DNA of 64,000 nt from Acidobacteriota bacterium. Its GTDB lineage: Bacteria; Acidobacteriota; Terriglobia; Acidiferrales; UBA7541. The notes under the pieces are model-generated. The model had not been told where the DNA came from, made no database searches, and saw only the letters and a list, made by a program, of their open reading frames with translations. Positions 61,412 through 64,000 of the stretch are shown in pieces. Made by a program: the position numbers and the translations under genes. How positions within the stretch are numbered: position 1 is the first letter of the stretch; each line of letters starts with the position of its first letter. Where the stretch lies: positions 40,491-104,490 of the forward strand of contig JAJYLB010000009.1 in the NCBI GenBank assembly GCA_021788095.1. The letters run 5' to 3'.

Positions 61412-61872
61412 AGAACCTTCGGAGGAGGGCGACGGCCATTCCCCTGGTCAATCGCAATCGGCCCCGTTTGACGCTGGAAGGGGCGCGCGCCGTCTTGGCG
61501 GCCGCGGAACGCCGCGCCCTCGAGATCCACCGCCCCATGAATCTGGCTGTCGTCGACGACGCCGGCCACCTCCTCTCCTTTTCCCGCATGGACGGCGCGA
61601 AACCCTCTTCCATCGAAATCGCTTTGACAAAGGCCCGCGCCGCGGCCCTGCGTCGCGCCCCTACCGGCCCTCCCTCGCGGGAAGGGCAGCCCGACCTCCT
61701 CCTTGCCCTGGGTTTGGCCATCGCCCGGCCGGACCAGCAAACTCCCGTTCGCGGCGGCGTGCCGTTGCTCGTCGATGGGGAAGTGATCGGTGCGATTGGA
61801 GTCAGCGCGGGTAGCGAGGAGGAAGATCTGGATGTGGCTCGCGCGGGTGCCGCCGCACTAGCCGGCGTTTGA
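61408..61872 (+). CDS. GlcG/HbpS-like heme-binding family protein
   Basis: 154 residues from GTG 61408, overlapping the preceding stop by GTGA. TLEGARAVLAAAERRALEIH, NLAVVDDAGHLLSFSRMDGA, SSIEIALTKARAAA, and GGVPLLVDGEVIGAIGVSAG are the GlcG/HbpS fold. In E. coli glcG belongs to the glycolate operon; here it is on the opposite strand next to glcDEF, across the transketolase-like gene. Confidence 0.85.
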   Translation: MKNLRRRATAIPLVNRNRPRLTLEGARAVLAAAERRALEIHRPMNLAVVDDAGHLLSFSRMDGAKPSSIEIALTKARAAALRRAPTGPPSREGQPDLLLALGLAIARPDQQTPVRGGVPLLVDGEVIGAIGVSAGSEEEDLDVARAGAAALAGV

Positions 61873-61911
61873 ACCAGAGCGCGAACCTCCCCGAGGACAA
61901 ATTTCAATCCC

Positions 61912-62283
61912 CTATCTCTGGGGTGGTTCCTCGCCTGTCCGGAGGTAGCTGTCTTCTTTTCGAATCCAGTCCTCGCGTCGCGGCGTAAAAAAATCGATGT
62001 CGATCGTGTCTTCGATTGCCACTGCCGCGTGCGGAACGTTCGCTGGAATGACGAGCACCTGCCCGGGTCGCACGCTGATTTCCGTGCCATCGTCAAAGTG
62101 GAATCTTAGGCAGCCTTCGAGGATCATCGTCACCTGCTCGTTGACGTGCGAATGGCGCGGCACGTAAGCCCCGCGCGCGAGCAGCACGCGCGCGATGGTC
62201 GAACTGGCTCCGCTCGTCATCTGCCGGCTGATCTTGTTGTTCAGCTCCTCCAATTCCATCTGTTCCCAGGCGATGGCGTCCAT
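61912..62283 (-). CDS. cupin-domain protein
   Basis: 123 residues from ATG 62283, with AGGGAGGAA upstream. VPRHSHVNEQVTMILEGCLR and VLVIPANVPHAAVAIEDT supply the His/Glu metal ligands of a cupin. The C-terminus ends DFFTPRREDWIRKED. Similar to regulators or sugar-binding cupins; function unknown. Confidence 0.85.
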   Translation of the reverse strand: MDAIAWEQMELEELNNKISRQMTSGASSTIARVLLARGAYVPRHSHVNEQVTMILEGCLRFHFDDGTEISVRPGQVLVIPANVPHAAVAIEDTIDIDFFTPRREDWIRKEDSYLRTGEEPPQR

Positions 62284-62426
62284 GAAAGGTTCCTCCCTCG
62301 GCGGTTTTCGGAGGAAAAGTTTATCATGCGGAAGGGAGCGCGCCGTTGCCGTCGCGCTTTCTGTGGTGCCAGGCCCCTTCGAACCCGTCGTGGCACGGAC
62401 GCCTGGGTAACGAGGACGAGAGAAAC

Positions 62427-62519
62427 TGGCGGAGAGGGTGGGATTCGAACCCACGAGCCCGCTTTTGGCAGGCTACCCGCTTTCGAGGCGGGCTCTTTCA
62501 ACCGCTCAGACACCTCTCC
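62427..62519 (-). tRNA. tRNA-Ser (anticodon CGA), CCA encoded
   Basis: Acceptor GGAGAGG/CCTCTCC, anticodon stem CCCGC/GCGGG with loop CTCGAAA (CGA), a long variable arm and T arm GTGGGTTCGAATCCCAC. The CCA is encoded at 62429-62427. Its acceptor and T arm are close to those of the tRNA-Ser(GGA) at 45.2 kb. Confidence 0.95.
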
Positions 62520-62646
62520 GCAGCGTTCACTATTGTAAGCGCATCGGGCCTCCCGCTCCACGTCCCCATTCCGTGGATGCGCCGAGAACCAGGTCGGTCG
62601 GTGGGCGATTTTCTCCCTGCTGGCGCTGCGCTATGCTGAACACGGG

Positions 62647-63207
62647 ATGAGCCGGCGCCCGCTACCAGGCGCAGGCTGGCAGGCCGGTGAGTGCCTTGAA
62701 TTGAAAAGATCGCGACAAATCCTGCTGCATGATGCCTTTCGCGTGGGTATCGCCCTGAAGGCGGCCGATGGTTTGCTGGAAATTGTCGGTGGTGTCTTGG
62801 TTTGGCTGCTGACCCCCTCGACGGCGACGAGGATCGTCCATCTCCTGTTTCGCCACGAGTTGGCTGAGGATCCCCGCGATTTCGTCGCCACTCGCCTCCT
62901 GGGAGCTTCGCGAACTCTCGCCCGCAGGAAAGCCTTCGCTTCGGCTTTCCTCCTCTCTCACGGATTAGCCAAGGTTGTCTTGGTGGTAGCCCTCTGGTTC
63001 AACCGCCTCTGGGCCTATCCGCTGATGATTGCCGTGCTGGTCGGTTTCGTCTTCTACCAGGTCCTTCGCTTGGCTCAGGGGTTTTCACTGATGCTGGCCT
63101 TCTTGACCCTCTTCGACGTGCTCGTCATTTGGCTCACTTGGCACGAATACCGTGAGCAAAAGCGGCTCCGCGCCACTCGGGTAGATGGCGATGGGCGGCT
63201 GCGATGA
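62647..63207 (+). CDS. DUF2127 membrane protein
   Basis: 186 residues. LHDAFRVGIALKAADGLLEI VGGVLVW opens the DUF2127 domain; four hydrophobic segments follow (AFASAFLLSHGLAKVVLVVA, LMIAVLVGFVFYQVL, SLMLAFLTLFDVLVIW). The C-terminus is basic. Found in many bacteria, function unknown. Single gene downstream of tRNA-Ser on the other strand. Confidence 0.85.
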   Translation: MSRRPLPGAGWQAGECLELKRSRQILLHDAFRVGIALKAADGLLEIVGGVLVWLLTPSTATRIVHLLFRHELAEDPRDFVATRLLGASRTLARRKAFASAFLLSHGLAKVVLVVALWFNRLWAYPLMIAVLVGFVFYQVLRLAQGFSLMLAFLTLFDVLVIWLTWHEYREQKRLRATRVDGDGRLR

Positions 63208-63241
63208 AGCCTTGGGTGCTTTCTGAAGGAAGGGAGCGTGC

Positions 63242-63469
63242 CTAGCGCGCGGCTGCCGATTTCGGGGAGGCGGCCTTCTTGCGGCGCCTATTGCCTGGCC
63301 GCTTCGGTGGAGTTCCCGCTGCCGGTTCTACTACCATCATGCTGGTGACAAACTTCTTCAAGCCATGGAGATCAAAGTCGATCGAAGTCCGTTCGTCGTT
63401 CGACTCGGTTACCACCCCGTTCCCATACTGAAAATGCCGAACGTACTGCCCTTCTGCCAGAGCCTTCAT
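63242..63469 (-). CDS. small tudor-like (PcrA/CarD-like) protein
   Basis: 75 residues. GQYVRHFQYGNGVVTESNDE and TSIDFDLHGLKKFVTSMMVV resemble the beta-barrel tudor module at the C-terminus of UvrD/PcrA helicases; a basic Lys/Arg/Pro tail follows. It may bind RNA polymerase or DNA. The reading is well supported by length and codon quality but the role is inference. Confidence 0.65.
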   Translation of the reverse strand: MKALAEGQYVRHFQYGNGVVTESNDERTSIDFDLHGLKKFVTSMMVVEPAAGTPPKRPGNRRRKKAASPKSAAAR

Positions 63470-63519
63470 TCATGCCTCCTCGATTTCCAGCGAAGGAAGC
63501 CCTCCGAAACCAGCCCGAC

Positions 63520-63560
63520 AAAAAAATGCGCGAGTCCCCGCCCTAGCGGAGACTCGCGCA
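63520..63560 (-). terminator. rho-independent terminator of the cold-shock gene
   Basis: On the minus strand TGCGCGAGTC pairs with GACTCGCGCA around an inner GC hairpin, and seven T residues follow. It lies just downstream of the cold-shock stop codon. Confidence 0.9.
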
Positions 63561-63566
63561 GATCGG

Positions 63567-63779
63567 TTAGAGGCTGGTGACGTTCGCTGCCTGCAGGCCC
63601 TTCGGGCCCTTCACGACTTCGAACTCAACCGCCTGGCCCTCGTTCAACGTCCGGTAGCCATCCGACTGGATGGCCGAATAGTGGACGAAGACGTCTTCAC
63701 CAGACTGGCGTTGGATGAACCCAAAGCCCTTGCTGGCATTGAACCACTTCACGATTCCTTGTTCTCTCACTGTTTCCAT
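63567..63779 (-). CDS. cold-shock-domain protein
   Basis: 70 residues from ATG 63779, with AAGAGAAGG upstream. [24 protein letters not shown] contains RNP-1 (KGFGFI) and RNP-2 (DVFVHY), then [23 protein letters not shown]. An OB-fold RNA chaperone. The leader carries a 15-bp hairpin (63837-63870) and the gene ends in a strong terminator, so it is a single-gene unit. Confidence 0.95.
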   Translation of the reverse strand: METVREQGIVKWFNASKGFGFIQRQSGEDVFVHYSAIQSDGYRTLNEGQAVEFEVVKGPKGLQAANVTSL

Positions 63780-63836
63780 ACCTTCTCTTCTTTCTAAGCT
63801 GATTGTTGGCTCCGAACGCCCCCAGCCGTATATCGA

Positions 63837-63870
63837 AAGGGGGCCGCAAGTTGTCACTTGCAGCCCCCTT
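63837..63870 (-). promoter_or_regulatory. long hairpin in the cold-shock leader
   Basis: On the minus strand AAGGGGGCTGCAAGT pairs with ACTTGCGGCCCCCTT (15 bp, the only irregular pair being G-U) around a GACA loop. It lies 58 bases before the start codon. The irregular pair would be a C-A mismatch in a plus-strand transcript, so a minus-strand RNA is favoured. Confidence 0.6.
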
Positions 63871-64000
63871 GAACGCATCTAAAGGCAATACAAGAGCAAC
63901 AATCTCGGCCGTTATTGTACCATATCCCCGCGCCGAAATCTCTCCAAAACCCCAAAACCCTTCTGCCAGTGGTTCCGCTTCTAGCGGGGGGAGGGGGCCG

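Noticed and set aside
1..64000. CRISPR array or cas genes
   Set aside because: No direct-repeat array with unique spacers and no Cas-like protein was seen; the 7/8-bp arrays have no spacers.

Overview
The window looks like a chromosomal segment from a high-GC Gram-negative bacterium. LPS-heptose genes, glycolate oxidase genes, a sortilin-like BNR propeller protein, several two-component systems and frequent short operons fit an Acidobacteriota-type genome (Bryobacterales/Solibacter-like). That placement is inferred from gene families only; no marker was searched.

Left host arm (1-18.0 kb). A PEP/pyruvate-binding enzyme (cut by the window edge), glutamate dehydrogenase gdhA and an NtrC-type sensor/regulator pair lie in one minus-strand row. 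Then come a YkoP-like protein, tRNA-Arg(CCT), a GYD-domain protein, a sugar-heptose trio (GDP-mannose-epimerase-like SDR, gmhA, hldA-like kinase), a sensor kinase with a C-terminal HPt domain coupled to a REC-GGDEF regulator, a frameshifted GT87/DUF2029 membrane protein with a decayed tandem paralogue, and a large exported BNR protein.

Prophage-like arm (about 18.5-44.8 kb). Almost every gene is on the minus strand and tightly overlapped: portal, scaffold, major capsid, connector-like proteins, large terminase, beta-helix tailspike, a large tail/hub protein, lytic transglycosylase and many small proteins. The order (portal-scaffold-capsid first, terminase late) is podovirus-like. No integrase, repressor or replication gene is visible. 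Two small plus-strand genes look like cargo. The right end lies beside tRNA-Ser(GGA). Three proteins of the cassette carry Sec signal peptides.

Right host arm (45.2-64 kb). rpoD, an adenosine-specific kinase, an SDR, acetyl-CoA synthetase, an ECF sigma/anti-sigma/exported-protein operon, a cupin, a membrane protein, glcDEF, a transketolase-like gene with a frameshift near its 5' end, a GlcG/HbpS-like protein, another cupin, tRNA-Ser(CGA), a DUF2127 protein, a tudor-like small protein and a cold-shock protein with a strong terminator.

The most unusual signals are non-coding. Short tandem arrays of 7- or 8-bp units begin at or within about 11 nt of the stop codons of successive prophage genes, with related arrays in host gaps. 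A 114-bp MITE-like element with terminal inverted repeats and possible CTAG target duplications abuts the lysis gene. A 24-bp hairpin repeat occurs twice. Three genes are broken at short G/C homopolymers, which may be assembly indels.
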